The translations under genes and the position numbers were made by a program. The notes under the pieces were generated by a model. That model ran no database searches. It saw only the letters and a program-made list of their open reading frames with translations, and was not told where the DNA came from. This document shows, piece after piece, positions 24,319 through 33,140 of a stretch of 64,000 bases of DNA; the first letter of the stretch is position 1; each line of letters starts with the position of its first letter. The DNA is taken from positions 59,924-123,923 of the forward strand of contig JABXGR010000004.1 of the NCBI GenBank assembly GCA_013538805.1. Reading direction: 5' to 3'. This stretch comes from Candidatus Nitrosocaldus schleperae (GTDB taxonomy: Archaea > Thermoproteota > Nitrososphaeria > Nitrososphaerales > Nitrosocaldaceae).

Positions 24319-26952
24319 ATGCATAAGAGAGTTGTATTCTTTGATGAAGGTAAGGGATTAGGGAAGAGACTGCTAGGAGGCAAGGGTGCAGGGCTTGCTG
24401 AGATGACCGCTCTAGGTCTGCCTATACCTCCAGGTTTCACCATAACAACTGAGGTATGCAAAGAATTCTATGCAAATGGCAGAGAACTACCAGAGGGGTT
24501 GATGGATGAGGTTAGGCAAGCAATGCATAGGCTAGAGCAGTTAACAGGGAAGGGTTTTGGAAGCACAAGCAATCCATTGCTTGTATCTGTACGCTCAGGT
24601 GCAGCAATATCGATGCCAGGGATGATGGACACAATACTAAACCTAGGCTTGAATGATGATACTGCTAGAGCATTGATAGCAAGGACAAGGAATGAGAGGT
24701 TTGTATACGATGCGTATAGAAGGTTTGTACAGATGTTCGGCAAGATAGTGCTAGGGATAAACGATGATCTCTTCTCTAAAGCATTGGAGGAGATGAAGAA
24801 GAGCAAAGGAGTAAGGCATGATAATGAGTTGGATGCTGGTTCCCTTAAGCAGTTAACTAGTGAGTTCAAGGCAATATGCATCAAGCATGGCAAGGAGTTT
24901 CCAGATGATCCCTACAAGCAGTTGGAACTTGCTATAAAGGCTGTATTCAATAGTTGGATGAGTGAGAGGGCAGTAGAATACAGAAGGTACTACAAGATAA
25001 CCCCAGATATTGCTGATGGTACTGCTGTAAACGTTGTTACAATGGTCTTTGGGAATATGGATGAGATGAGTGCTACTGGGGTAGTATTCACAAGGAACCC
25101 AGAGAATGGTGAGAAGGGGCTTTATGGTGACTTCCTTGTAAATGCTCAAGGTGAGGATGTGGTTGCAGGTATAAGGACCCCAGAGCCCATAGAGAACCTA
25201 GCAAAGATAATGCCTGATGTGTATAAGCAACTGCTAGATATATGCAAGATGCTTGAGAGGCACTACAGGGAGCCTCAGGATGTAGAGTTTACTATAGAGA
25301 GTGGGAGGCTGTACATACTCCAGACTAGAGCAGCAAAGATGAATGCTATAGCAAGTGTCAAATGCTCTGTTGATATGGTTAAGGAGGGTATAATAAGTAA
25401 GGAAGAAGCATTGCTAAGGGTTAATGCTGATGATCTAGAGCAGGTATTGCATAGGAGGGTTGATCCCAAGGCTGATGCTAAGCCTATAGCAGTAGGTATA
25501 GGTGCATCCCCTGGGGCAGCAAGTGGCAAGGTTGTACTTGATACAAAGAAGGCTATAGAGCATGCAAACAATGGAGAGCATATCATCCTTGTTAGGGAAG
25601 AAACAAAACCAGAGGATGTGCCAGCATTCTTCAAGGCAGTTGGTATACTAACCAGCAAGGGAGGGAAGACAAGCCATGCTGCTGTAGTAGCAAGAGGGAT
25701 GGGCAAGCCATGCATAGTTGGATGCTCAAGCATAGTGATAGATGAGGAGCATAGGAGGTTCATCGTTGATGGTTTAGCAGTGAATGAGTATGATATGATA
25801 ACGATAGATGGTTCTACAGGCAAGGTATACTTGGGGAGTGTACCAATGGTTGAGCCAGGGTTGAGCAATGAACTGAAGGAGTTGCTCTCATGGGCTGAAG
25901 AGGTGAAGAGGTTAGGCGTTAGGGCAAACGCTGATACCCCAGAGGCAGCATCTATAGCAAGAGCATATGGTGCAAAGGGCATAGGTTTGTGTAGAACTGA
26001 GAGGATGTTCAACTCAAGCGATAGGCTTCCAATATTCGTTAGGATGATAATGGCTAGAAGCAGGGAAGAGAGGGTTGATGCTCTAAAAGCATTGATACCA
26101 ATGCTCAAGGATGATGCAAAGAGCATCCTTAAGGTTATGGAGGGTTATCCTGTAACCATAAGGCTTCTAGACCCACCACTACATGAGTTCCTTCCAAGGC
26201 TTGAGGACCTTATGAAGGCTGTTTACGAGGGCAGGGATGCAAATGCTCAAGTCATGCTTCAAAGGGTTAGAGAGTTGGTAGAGGTTAACCCAATGATGGG
26301 GCAGAGAGGTGTTAGGTTAGGCATAGTTTATCCAGAGATATATGAGTACCAGATTAGGGCAATACTTGAGGCTGCTGCTGAACTCATCAAGGATGGTGTT
26401 AAGGCTGAACCTCAGATAATGGTGCCTCAGGTAGGGATAAAGGAGGAACTTGAGGCAATAAGGCAGATATTCATGAGGGTTAAGCAAGAGGTTGAAGAGA
26501 AGCATGGAATAGCCTTGAATGTAAAGTTTGGAACAATGATAGAGGTTGTTAGGGCATGCATGACAGCAGGTAGCATTGCTAGTGTAGCAGAGTTCTTCAG
26601 CTTTGGAACAAATGATCTAACTCAAGCAGTATTCTCATTCAGCAGGGAGGATGTTGAGGGCAAGTTCCTTCCTCTCTACCTTGAGAAGGGTATACTGAAG
26701 AGCAACCCATTCCAAACCCTAGATAGAGATGGTGTAGGCAGAGCAATGAGGATTGCAGTAGAGCAAGGGAGAGCATCAAATGCAGAACTTGAGATAGGGA
26801 TATGTGGTGAGCATGGAGGAGATCCAAAGAGCATAGAGTTCTGCGATATTATAGGTTTAGATTATGTAAGTGCTAGCCCTCATAGGATACCAATAGCAAT
26901 ACTTGCTGCAGCACAGAGTGCAATAAGGTTAAGGAAGAATGAGCAGAGATGA
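24319..26952 (+). CDS. ppdK: Pyruvate, phosphate dikinase
   Basis: 877-residue PPDK, interconverting pyruvate + ATP + Pi and PEP + AMP + PPi; in an autotrophic archaeon it would feed gluconeogenesis. The order is ATP-grasp domain (GKGAGLAEMTALGLPIPPGF), swivelling His domain (GGKTSHAAVVARGMG, H453) and PEP/pyruvate barrel (LLDPPLHEFLP, FFSFGTNDLTQ, CGEHGGDPKSIEFC). The C-terminal motif reads DYVSASPHRIP with Ala852 where PPDKs normally have the catalytic Cys (VSCSP). The ATG at 24319 lies about 27 bp from TAAACTTAATAAG; the upstream ATG at 24223 is before that box. Confidence 0.94.
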   Translation: MHKRVVFFDEGKGLGKRLLGGKGAGLAEMTALGLPIPPGFTITTEVCKEFYANGRELPEGLMDEVRQAMHRLEQLTGKGFGSTSNPLLVSVRSGAAISMPGMMDTILNLGLNDDTARALIARTRNERFVYDAYRRFVQMFGKIVLGINDDLFSKALEEMKKSKGVRHDNELDAGSLKQLTSEFKAICIKHGKEFPDDPYKQLELAIKAVFNSWMSERAVEYRRYYKITPDIADGTAVNVVTMVFGNMDEMSATGVVFTRNPENGEKGLYGDFLVNAQGEDVVAGIRTPEPIENLAKIMPDVYKQLLDICKMLERHYREPQDVEFTIESGRLYILQTRAAKMNAIASVKCSVDMVKEGIISKEEALLRVNADDLEQVLHRRVDPKADAKPIAVGIGASPGAASGKVVLDTKKAIEHANNGEHIILVREETKPEDVPAFFKAVGILTSKGGKTSHAAVVARGMGKPCIVGCSSIVIDEEHRRFIVDGLAVNEYDMITIDGSTGKVYLGSVPMVEPGLSNELKELLSWAEEVKRLGVRANADTPEAASIARAYGAKGIGLCRTERMFNSSDRLPIFVRMIMARSREERVDALKALIPMLKDDAKSILKVMEGYPVTIRLLDPPLHEFLPRLEDLMKAVYEGRDANAQVMLQRVRELVEVNPMMGQRGVRLGIVYPEIYEYQIRAILEAAAELIKDGVKAEPQIMVPQVGIKEELEAIRQIFMRVKQEVEEKHGIALNVKFGTMIEVVRACMTAGSIASVAEFFSFGTNDLTQAVFSFSREDVEGKFLPLYLEKGILKSNPFQTLDRDGVGRAMRIAVEQGRASNAELEIGICGEHGGDPKSIEFCDIIGLDYVSASPHRIPIAILAAAQSAIRLRKNEQR

Positions 26953-27233
26953 TAATAATAGGTTAAATGTGAACATTTATTACAAGTTAATGTAAGCATA
27001 CTGCATGATTATTAATGTGCTTTTATATCCTTAAATCCTAATTTATCTAATTCATCTACTCAAGATAATACTTAATACTGCTGGCAGTAGAGTAGATAAA
27101 TATCTCTCACCAGAATTCTATTCCATAGACATAACTAATTATTAGTTTGAAAGAATATTATATTAAGACAAGAGGTTAATAGTACTTGTAAGATTGATAT
27201 CTTATTTGCCTCCTACCTTAAGGTTCGTCTAGA

Positions 27234-28151
27234 TCAATAAACCCTCCTACACTCATCCTCTCTAACAGTTATATCTTGAAAGAGTTCAGGATGCACTACC
27301 TTTGCTAGTATCTCTAAGCCTCTAACTGCTCTATGGCTTGGTCTACTGAAGTATGAGTTTGCATCAACAACATACACCTGCTTGCTCTTAACAGCCTTTA
27401 GGTTGAACCATCCATCGTTCTCCTCAACCTTGTAGAACTCCTTCAACGCCTTATCTACTGTAAACCCACAAGGCATAAACACTATTATATCTGGATCCTC
27501 CTTCACAACCTCATCCCAACTCAACCTCCTAGATGGTTCTCCCCTCCTGCTTATACAGTTTATACCTCCAGCATACTCAACCATCTGAGGTATCCAATGC
27601 CCTGCTGTAAAGAATGGCTTGAGCCACTCTATGCATAGAACCCTTGGCTTATAACCTGCCATACCTGCTCTAGCAGTTATAGTATGCATCCTAGCCTTCA
27701 AACCATCAACCAGTTCTTTGCCCTTATCCTCAACCCCTAGTTCCCTTGCAAGTTGTATCATGCTATCTAGTATACCATCAAGGTCATGGGGATCGAGCAT
27801 TATAAGCCTAGGTTGATAGCCTAGAGCCCTCCTTGCTCTTGCAATCTCATTAAGGTAAGGGGAGCATACCTCACATATACCTTGAGCAACTATAACATCT
27901 GGACTTAACCTCTTCAGGAGTTCATCATCAACAACATATATATCCTTGCCATTAAGCACTAGATCCCTTATCTTAGCATCTATCTCCTCACTACTCATGC
28001 TTGATGGATCGAAACTGCTCCTTACAACCTTTGGCTTGCTTAACGCCTCTTCAGGGTAATCGCACTCGTGTGTAACACCAACTATGCTATCCCCTAGCCC
28101 TAGAGCATAGAGCATCTCAGTTGCACTAGGCAGGAATGAGCATATACGCAT
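27234..28151 (-). CDS. Cobalamin-binding (BtuF/periplasmic-binding-like) protein, no signal peptide
   Basis: A 305-residue protein of the type III periplasmic-binding fold: RICSFLPSATEMLYALGLGDSIVGVTHECDYP (in part), PDVIVAQGICEVCSP, EWLKPFFTAGHWIPQMVEYAGG and DPDIIVFMPCGF are typical of the cobalamin-binding protein family. No signal sequence, lipobox or neighbouring permease/ATPase is seen, so it may be cytoplasmic and bind corrinoid rather than import it. A GATAAATACC box lies about 25 bp upstream. Confidence 0.82.
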   Translation of the reverse strand: MRICSFLPSATEMLYALGLGDSIVGVTHECDYPEEALSKPKVVRSSFDPSSMSSEEIDAKIRDLVLNGKDIYVVDDELLKRLSPDVIVAQGICEVCSPYLNEIARARRALGYQPRLIMLDPHDLDGILDSMIQLARELGVEDKGKELVDGLKARMHTITARAGMAGYKPRVLCIEWLKPFFTAGHWIPQMVEYAGGINCISRRGEPSRRLSWDEVVKEDPDIIVFMPCGFTVDKALKEFYKVEENDGWFNLKAVKSKQVYVVDANSYFSRPSHRAVRGLEILAKVVHPELFQDITVREDECRRVY

Positions 28152-28175
28152 GTTTACTCATTAGTATTAAGGTAT

Positions 28176-29525
28176 TTATCGTTTATTATAAGCCCTTGGC
28201 ACTACAGCAAACCTCTTGCTAGCATCCATATGGTACCTTATCACTAGGTTAGGATCCTTCTGCCTACCTGTGAGTATACCAACAACAACATCATCCCTCT
28301 TTATTATCTCCATCTCCCTCAACCTCTTTATCCCTGCTGGAACTGCACCAGATGCAAGTTCACAATCAAATCCATTAAGCCCAACAACTGCCATACCATC
28401 GTACATATCAGCATCGCTAACCTGCTCAACAACACCATCTGTGAACTCTAATGCTCTTAAACCCTTCAGCAGGTTTGCTGGTCTACCTATCTGTATTGCA
28501 GTTGCATCTGTTCTAGGCTTTATGTTCTGCTTATCCATGTATGCATAGTACTCCTCTATAAGTTCAAGGTCAACCTTGCCCTTGTTCCATCTCAACGCTC
28601 TCCCATTGAACTTACCATTGTAGAGTGTGTAGAGCGTATTTGCACCTTCAGCATTTATTATAGCAAGTTTAGGTATCTTCTTTATCCAACCCCACTCATA
28701 AAGTTCCATTAAGCATTTCCCAGCGCTAGATGTGTTGCCTAATGCTCCTCCAGGATATACAAGCCAGTCTGGAGGGTTCCAGTCAAGGTACTCTAGTGCT
28801 CTATACACTATTGTCTTCTGCCCCTCAAGCCTGAAGGGGTTCACAGAGTTAACAACATAAGCATTATTACTCTTAGCCTCTTTAAGCATTATCTGCAATG
28901 CATCATCAAAGTTGCCATCAACCTCCACAACCTGTGCTCCAAACTGCAATGCCTGCCCTAACTTCCCTATGGCTATCTCACCTTTAGGCACATAGACCTC
29001 GCACAGTATGCCTTCGTTAGATGCATACATTGCTGCTGAGGCTGATGTATTCCCTGTAGAAGCACACATTATCTTCTTCACGTTAAGCATCTTTGCATGG
29101 GTTAGTGCTGTAGCCATACCATTATCCTTGAATGACCCGCTAGGATTGTAACCTTCAGGCTGGAGGAGTAAGCAATCCTTATCCATACCAACATACTCTG
29201 CAACCTTGCTCATCTTGAATGGCTTTGATAACCTTCCTTCAGCACCATCAAGAGAGACTAGATACCTCTTACACTCCTCATACTCCTCAGTATCTATCTG
29301 GGCAAAGTTTATGAGATCCCTGAAGCGCCATACACCACTCTCATTGTATATGTTGTTGCCATGGTTCCTTCTAGCATAGAATACATCCTTCAGGCTCGTA
29401 GATGGTGCATAGGCATACTTCACATCAAGGGCATGACCTCTCTCACATGTTATCCTGAACTCATCTATAGGATATCTTAACCTACATGCTGGGTCTATGC
29501 ACTCTTGGTAAGCCTCCATCCTCAT
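28176..29525 (-). CDS. thrC: Threonine synthase
   Basis: PLP enzyme of 449 residues making threonine from O-phosphohomoserine. An N-terminal zinc-ribbon-like part (ECIDPACRLRY, TCERGHAL) precedes the fold type II core with the PLP lysine in PEGYNPSGSFKDNGMA, the SxGNTSASAA substrate loop and VVGILTGRQKDPN. It lies 25 bp upstream of the cobalamin-binding-like gene on the same strand, though that gene has its own TATA box. Confidence 0.93.
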   Translation of the reverse strand: MRMEAYQECIDPACRLRYPIDEFRITCERGHALDVKYAYAPSTSLKDVFYARRNHGNNIYNESGVWRFRDLINFAQIDTEEYEECKRYLVSLDGAEGRLSKPFKMSKVAEYVGMDKDCLLLQPEGYNPSGSFKDNGMATALTHAKMLNVKKIMCASTGNTSASAAMYASNEGILCEVYVPKGEIAIGKLGQALQFGAQVVEVDGNFDDALQIMLKEAKSNNAYVVNSVNPFRLEGQKTIVYRALEYLDWNPPDWLVYPGGALGNTSSAGKCLMELYEWGWIKKIPKLAIINAEGANTLYTLYNGKFNGRALRWNKGKVDLELIEEYYAYMDKQNIKPRTDATAIQIGRPANLLKGLRALEFTDGVVEQVSDADMYDGMAVVGLNGFDCELASGAVPAGIKRLREMEIIKRDDVVVGILTGRQKDPNLVIRYHMDASKRFAVVPRAYNKR

Positions 29526-29577
29526 AACCCTACTAAGGGGTTCATACCTACTTATAAAGCTAGGATCTCTGCTTATA

Positions 29578-29712
29578 TTATATCTTATGATACTGGATGG
29601 TTAACCTCTTTGGGCCAGATCTAAGATGAAAGTTTATGCAGCATTTACACTCCTTCTCAAAGCATTCCCTATCAGATGTATGATTACATATACCACATTC
29701 GCAATGCGCCAT
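29578..29712 (-). CDS. Small Cys-rich protein, 44 aa
   Basis: An ORF of 44 codons whose product has eight closely spaced cysteines and histidines: MAHCECGICNHTSD, then CFEKECKCCINFH. This pattern is suited to bind zinc or an Fe-S cluster; I recall similar short Cys-rich proteins in thaumarchaea, without known function. AGATTTAAATCT, itself a palindrome (29734-29745), is centred about 27 bp before the ATG and is a good TATA box for a leaderless message. Confidence 0.7.
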   Translation of the reverse strand: MAHCECGICNHTSDRECFEKECKCCINFHLRSGPKRLTIQYHKI

Positions 29713-29776
29713 GATATATTATAAACATAGCATAGATTTAAATCTATAGTAAGATATTCCCTTACATTCCACTTCT

Positions 29777-30133
29777 CTATATAACTATATAGTCCAATGC
29801 TATTGCATTTGCTAGAAGGTCGTTGTGCCTATACCCAACTATGTAGCCGTTCTTTATCTCTGATGGTGCAACCCATCTATTGGCTGAGCTGAAGTACCTC
29901 TTACTCCTTATCTCATTCTCTATCTCCTCGAGGTCAAGTTCCTTCTCTGTAACCTCGTTGGTCCTTAGGTTCCTTATTATAACAAGTACCTTCTTAACAA
30001 GCACTCTATGCCCAAACTTGAATGCTGCTGGATCTCTAGCATTCTCAACAACCTCGAGTAGTTTCAACTTGAACTCCCATCTGTTTAGTGCATCTCTGCT
30101 TGTTATAAGCCTCTCATCAGTGTAATAGCTCAT
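29777..30133 (-). CDS. Hypothetical protein, 118 aa
   Basis: Charged soluble protein of mixed helix/strand character (RWEFKLKLLEVVENARDP; HRVLVKKVLVIIRNLRTNEVTEKELDLEEIENEI; KNGYIVGYRHNDLLANAIALDY). No family recognised. It stands alone, in the same direction as the Hjc gene 71 bp upstream. Confidence 0.65.
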   Translation of the reverse strand: MSYYTDERLITSRDALNRWEFKLKLLEVVENARDPAAFKFGHRVLVKKVLVIIRNLRTNEVTEKELDLEEIENEIRSKRYFSSANRWVAPSEIKNGYIVGYRHNDLLANAIALDYIVI

Positions 30134-30204
30134 AAAGTATAATGCAACAAAGGATGGTTAAAAGTTTTATTAATGAATGGATGGTATGCTACCTACTACT
30201 GCTA

Positions 30205-30843
30205 TTAACCACTATCATTATTCTTGCTCTCCCAAGGCATGGTGAATGCGTTAAGGTCTAACCTAATCCTTCTTCCCTCATAATTACTGCTATTGGTATT
30301 TGTAAGAATTGTAGCAGCATCAGTACCAGCATCGTTAATGTATATGCAAAGGCTCCCATCGTACTTGCATGCTATGTATGATTTACTGCTCTTCTTACTC
30401 CCCTCCAGCAGTATCCTCATGACTTTGCTTACTACATCATCATGATGAGCCTCCTCATCCCATTCCCATCGGTAGTAGTACTCCTGCAGTGCCCTATGCT
30501 CATACGTGTATGCCTTCTTCCATCTCTTGCTCATGAACTTCAATGCAAGTATAGCATGTCTATGCCTATATCTTGTGAAGAGGTTGAGCCAGTTTATGCA
30601 CCTCGCTACTTGCTCTATAGGCACCTTTATGGTATCAGTGCTTGTACTCTTTGCCTCTATTGCAAGCATTATACCTTTAGCATTGTTCACTGCTACAACA
30701 TCTGGCATTGCAACGCTTGGGCTTCCAAGCCTTATTGCCTTCCAACCATTGCAAGAGTTTATCCTTCTAACCAGTTCATGCTCGAAGCTGTAGCCCCTCT
30801 GCCTCCTAGTCCTGTTTGTCTTTACACTATCCATTCCACTCAT
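30205..30843 (-). CDS. hjc: Holliday junction resolvase, Hjc-like, with C-terminal extension
   Basis: The first 110 residues match the Hjc nuclease: RGYSFEHELV (E21), SPSVAMPDVVAV (D48) and LAIEAKS (E63, K65), the catalytic set of this PD-(D/E)XK enzyme that cuts four-way junctions. At 212 residues it is clearly longer than the usual 120-150; the extra C-terminal part is rich in Tyr/Trp and then Ser/Asn. It lies 18 bp after the DUF35 gene, same strand. Confidence 0.85.
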   Translation of the reverse strand: MSGMDSVKTNRTRRQRGYSFEHELVRRINSCNGWKAIRLGSPSVAMPDVVAVNNAKGIMLAIEAKSTSTDTIKVPIEQVARCINWLNLFTRYRHRHAILALKFMSKRWKKAYTYEHRALQEYYYRWEWDEEAHHDDVVSKVMRILLEGSKKSSKSYIACKYDGSLCIYINDAGTDAATILTNTNSSNYEGRRIRLDLNAFTMPWESKNNDSG

Positions 30844-30861
30844 ATATGTACACTAGGTAAA

Positions 30862-31230
30862 TTAAACATTTGATGTGCAATCAGATAATGACTTGAATAT
30901 ATAGTAAGGCTTCTTGCTACTACTATCTATACCACATCCAACCATAACTACTTGAGAGCCTACACCTGCATCATCTAATATCCTACCAAGTAGTCTTATC
31001 CCATTCTCTAACTCTATGAATGCAAACCTTGCATCTCTTATGTATGAATCAGCTACTGCTATAGCCTTGCCCTTTATCTCATCCATGCTTGGATTCATCT
31101 CTACCCATTCTATATCACTGCTTAGACATCTCCTACATACAGGGTTTGGGGGCCATATGATCAAGGAGCATGATCTACATCTAGCAATGGTAAATATACC
31201 CCTTGATAGCGCATCAAAGAAGATCTCCAT
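30862..31230 (-). CDS. DUF35 zinc-ribbon/OB-fold protein
   Basis: 122 residues with an N-terminal rubredoxin-like zinc ribbon (C18, C21, C32, C35: CRSCSLIIWPPNPVCRRC) and an OB-fold (KGKAIAVADSYIRDARFAFIEL; GIRLLGRI). DUF35 proteins usually accompany thiolases and HMG-CoA synthase as acyl-CoA-binding partners; here no thiolase is adjacent and the partner is the Hjc-like resolvase gene. A nucleic acid role is possible but unproven. Confidence 0.85.
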   Translation of the reverse strand: MEIFFDALSRGIFTIARCRSCSLIIWPPNPVCRRCLSSDIEWVEMNPSMDEIKGKAIAVADSYIRDARFAFIELENGIRLLGRILDDAGVGSQVVMVGCGIDSSSKKPYYIFKSLSDCTSNV

Positions 31231-31254
31231 GCCTTCTAAAGCATGGAAGGGAAA

Positions 31255-31267
31255 GATATACTTAATC
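31255..31267. promoter_or_regulatory. Shared bidirectional TATA element
   Basis: GATATACTTAATC lies centrally between divergent genes, about 30 bp from the minus-strand ATG at 31230 (DUF35) and 29 bp from the plus-strand ATG at 31289 (glycosylase), and can be read as a TATA box in both directions. Confidence 0.55.
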
Positions 31268-31288
31268 GTTCTAGCATAATACTTACAT

Positions 31289-31900
31289 ATGGTACTTTCA
31301 AGAGAGTTCTACGCTAGAGATACTGTAGAGGTTGCAAAGAGCCTACTTGGGAAGGTGCTTGTAAGGGTTATAGATGGTAATATACTCTCTGGCATGATAG
31401 TTGAGACTGAAGCATATACAAGGGATGATCCTGCAAGTCATGCATATAGAGGTGTAACAGCAAGGAACAAGGTTATGTTTGGGGATGTTGGGCATGCATA
31501 TGTGTACTTCATCTATGGCAACCATTACTGCTTGAATGTAGTAGCAAAGAGCAAGGATATGGAGGCTGGTGCTGTACTTATAAGGGCAGTAGAGCCCATA
31601 CAGGGTATTGATGTGATGATGAGGAATAGAGGTGGATATGCTAGAGGTATAAGGGTTGAGATGTTAACCAATGGTCCTGGCAAGTTAACCCAAGCATTAA
31701 GCATAGACTCTAGGCATAATGGGCTTGATCTTACAGTTGGTGGAGAACTATACATAGAAGAGGGTAAGAGCATAAGCGATAGGGATATAGTAGCAACAGG
31801 CAGGATAGGCATATCTGAAGGCACTGATAGGCTTTGGAGGTTCATGATTAGAGATAACAGGTTTGTATCAACTAGGAAGGGCTACTACTATTATCAGTAG
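31289..31900 (+). CDS. mpg: 3-methyladenine DNA glycosylase (AAG/MPG family)
   Basis: 203-residue alkyladenine glycosylase that removes alkylated purines in base excision repair. MIVETEAYTRDDPASHAYRG, MFGDVGHAYVYFIYGNHYCLNVV and the C-terminal RIGISEGTDRLWRF are characteristic (each given in part). It is divergent from the DUF35-Hjc pair, giving a local DNA-repair neighbourhood. Confidence 0.94.
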   Translation: MVLSREFYARDTVEVAKSLLGKVLVRVIDGNILSGMIVETEAYTRDDPASHAYRGVTARNKVMFGDVGHAYVYFIYGNHYCLNVVAKSKDMEAGAVLIRAVEPIQGIDVMMRNRGGYARGIRVEMLTNGPGKLTQALSIDSRHNGLDLTVGGELYIEEGKSISDRDIVATGRIGISEGTDRLWRFMIRDNRFVSTRKGYYYYQ

Positions 31901-31904
31901 TTGG

Positions 31905-32279
31905 CTATGGTGTGATATAATCTGCTATATCATAGTTTGGATTGTTTGTATGATAGTACTTGATGAGATCATACAACATCCTGTTTATCCTCTCTATAAG
32001 CATGGAATCCCTCATATACCTCTTCCCTTCATACTCTAATATCTCAGATATCTCTCCTATGCTGATCATGCTCAGATGTCTAGGGTAGGAGAACCTAACA
32101 CTGAACCTGTTCATGGTTACATTAACATAGCCATCCTTGTTTATGTACACCTTCTCAAAGTAGTCGTGCATCATCCTAACTATGGTTATGGAGTCCTCTC
32201 CCTTGCTTATGGAATACTTACTTCCTATTCTCATCGTTTCATAGTACATGAGATTATATTCTATTAATCCTAAATACAA
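31905..32279 (-). CDS. Hypothetical protein, 124 aa
   Basis: Unrecognised protein with an N-terminal beta-rich part (YSISKGEDSITIVRMMHDYFEKVYI; VNVTMNRFSVRFSYPRHLSM) and a helical C-terminus. The first codon is uncertain: an in-frame ATG at 32249 (MYYETMRIGS) lies about 24 bp from a TTAATAGAATAT box and may be the true start. It converges with the glycosylase gene. Confidence 0.6.
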   Translation of the reverse strand: MYLGLIEYNLMYYETMRIGSKYSISKGEDSITIVRMMHDYFEKVYINKDGYVNVTMNRFSVRFSYPRHLSMISIGEISEILEYEGKRYMRDSMLIERINRMLYDLIKYYHTNNPNYDIADYITP

Positions 32280-32400
32280 ATATTACTATTGTATAAGGTA
32301 TACATTATAAAAGTATATTAGTGAGGCTTTATAAACGATCTGTACTTGCATGTAACGAGTATATATAACCATAAATAACCATGACATAACATCTCCTGCT

Positions 32401-33123
32401 TTACTTGCCTCCTTTACCATCACCCCCTAGTACATCATCCTTACCCTTACCCTTACCCTCATCCTTACCCTCATCACCTTCCTTATCCTCATCCATGCTT
32501 GAGTTCAATGTCCATGGGAAGATCTTACCTACTATCTTGCTCCAATCAACCTTTATCATGAAGTATATAGAGATGCCTATGAGCACTGCAGTAACCATTA
32601 TCGATGCATAAAAGAGCGGTGTATCCTCGCTACCCTCAACATACTCTAGCAGGTTGAACCCCATCCTAGTGCCCCATACAACAGCCTCAGATATGAGCAT
32701 CTTCCCTGCAAATAGAGAGGTGAAGAACATGAATGGATTGTACTTTGCTAACCCTAATGGTATATACACGATATCATCTGGTATAGGGGTTGCTGCTGCT
32801 ATGAATGAAGCATACCATCCATACCTCTTGAGCAACCTCTGCAGTGGTCTCATCCTTACCTTGCTCTGCCTACTTATGAACCTCCTCCCATAGTAACTGC
32901 TGTAGAAGATTATAACCTTGGCTATGCTTGCACCCATAGCACTTGAGAAGGCAAGGAGATGGGGATCGAACTTTGGGTCTATGCTCATTATGGCAAGGAC
33001 TGGGAAGAATGGTATTGGTACAAATACTATTATGCTTGCTATGAAACTTATTGCAAAGAGACCTATATAGCCTAGACTATCTGCAAATGCGATCAATGTA
33101 TTTATTATATCTGATAAACCCAT
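32401..33123 (-). CDS. DedA/VTT-domain membrane protein
   Basis: 240-residue membrane protein of the VTT (SNARE-associated/DedA) family, involved in membrane lipid homeostasis or scrambling in characterised members. Conserved features: VPIPFFPVLA in a re-entrant loop, a basic segment (RRFISRQSKVRMRPLQRLLKRYG) and ATPIPDDIVYIPLGLAKY. The last 40 residues are Asp/Glu/Gly/Lys-rich and encoded by CCCTTA/CCTCAT-like repeats (plus strand 32440-32486). Follows proS by 17 bp, so probably co-transcribed. Confidence 0.85.
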   Translation of the reverse strand: MGLSDIINTLIAFADSLGYIGLFAISFIASIIVFVPIPFFPVLAIMSIDPKFDPHLLAFSSAMGASIAKVIIFYSSYYGRRFISRQSKVRMRPLQRLLKRYGWYASFIAAATPIPDDIVYIPLGLAKYNPFMFFTSLFAGKMLISEAVVWGTRMGFNLLEYVEGSEDTPLFYASIMVTAVLIGISIYFMIKVDWSKIVGKIFPWTLNSSMDEDKEGDEGKDEGKGKGKDDVLGGDGKGGK

Positions 33124-33140
33124 CTTCCTTACTTCCTTTA

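Noticed and set aside
25275..26126. 283-codon minus-strand ORF opposite ppdK
   Set aside because: Low-complexity Ser/Leu/Ala composition typical of antisense frames; ppdK on the other strand is unambiguous.
27221..27235. GGTTCGTCTAG word resembling a tRNA T-arm
   Set aside because: No acceptor, D- or anticodon arms can be drawn around it.
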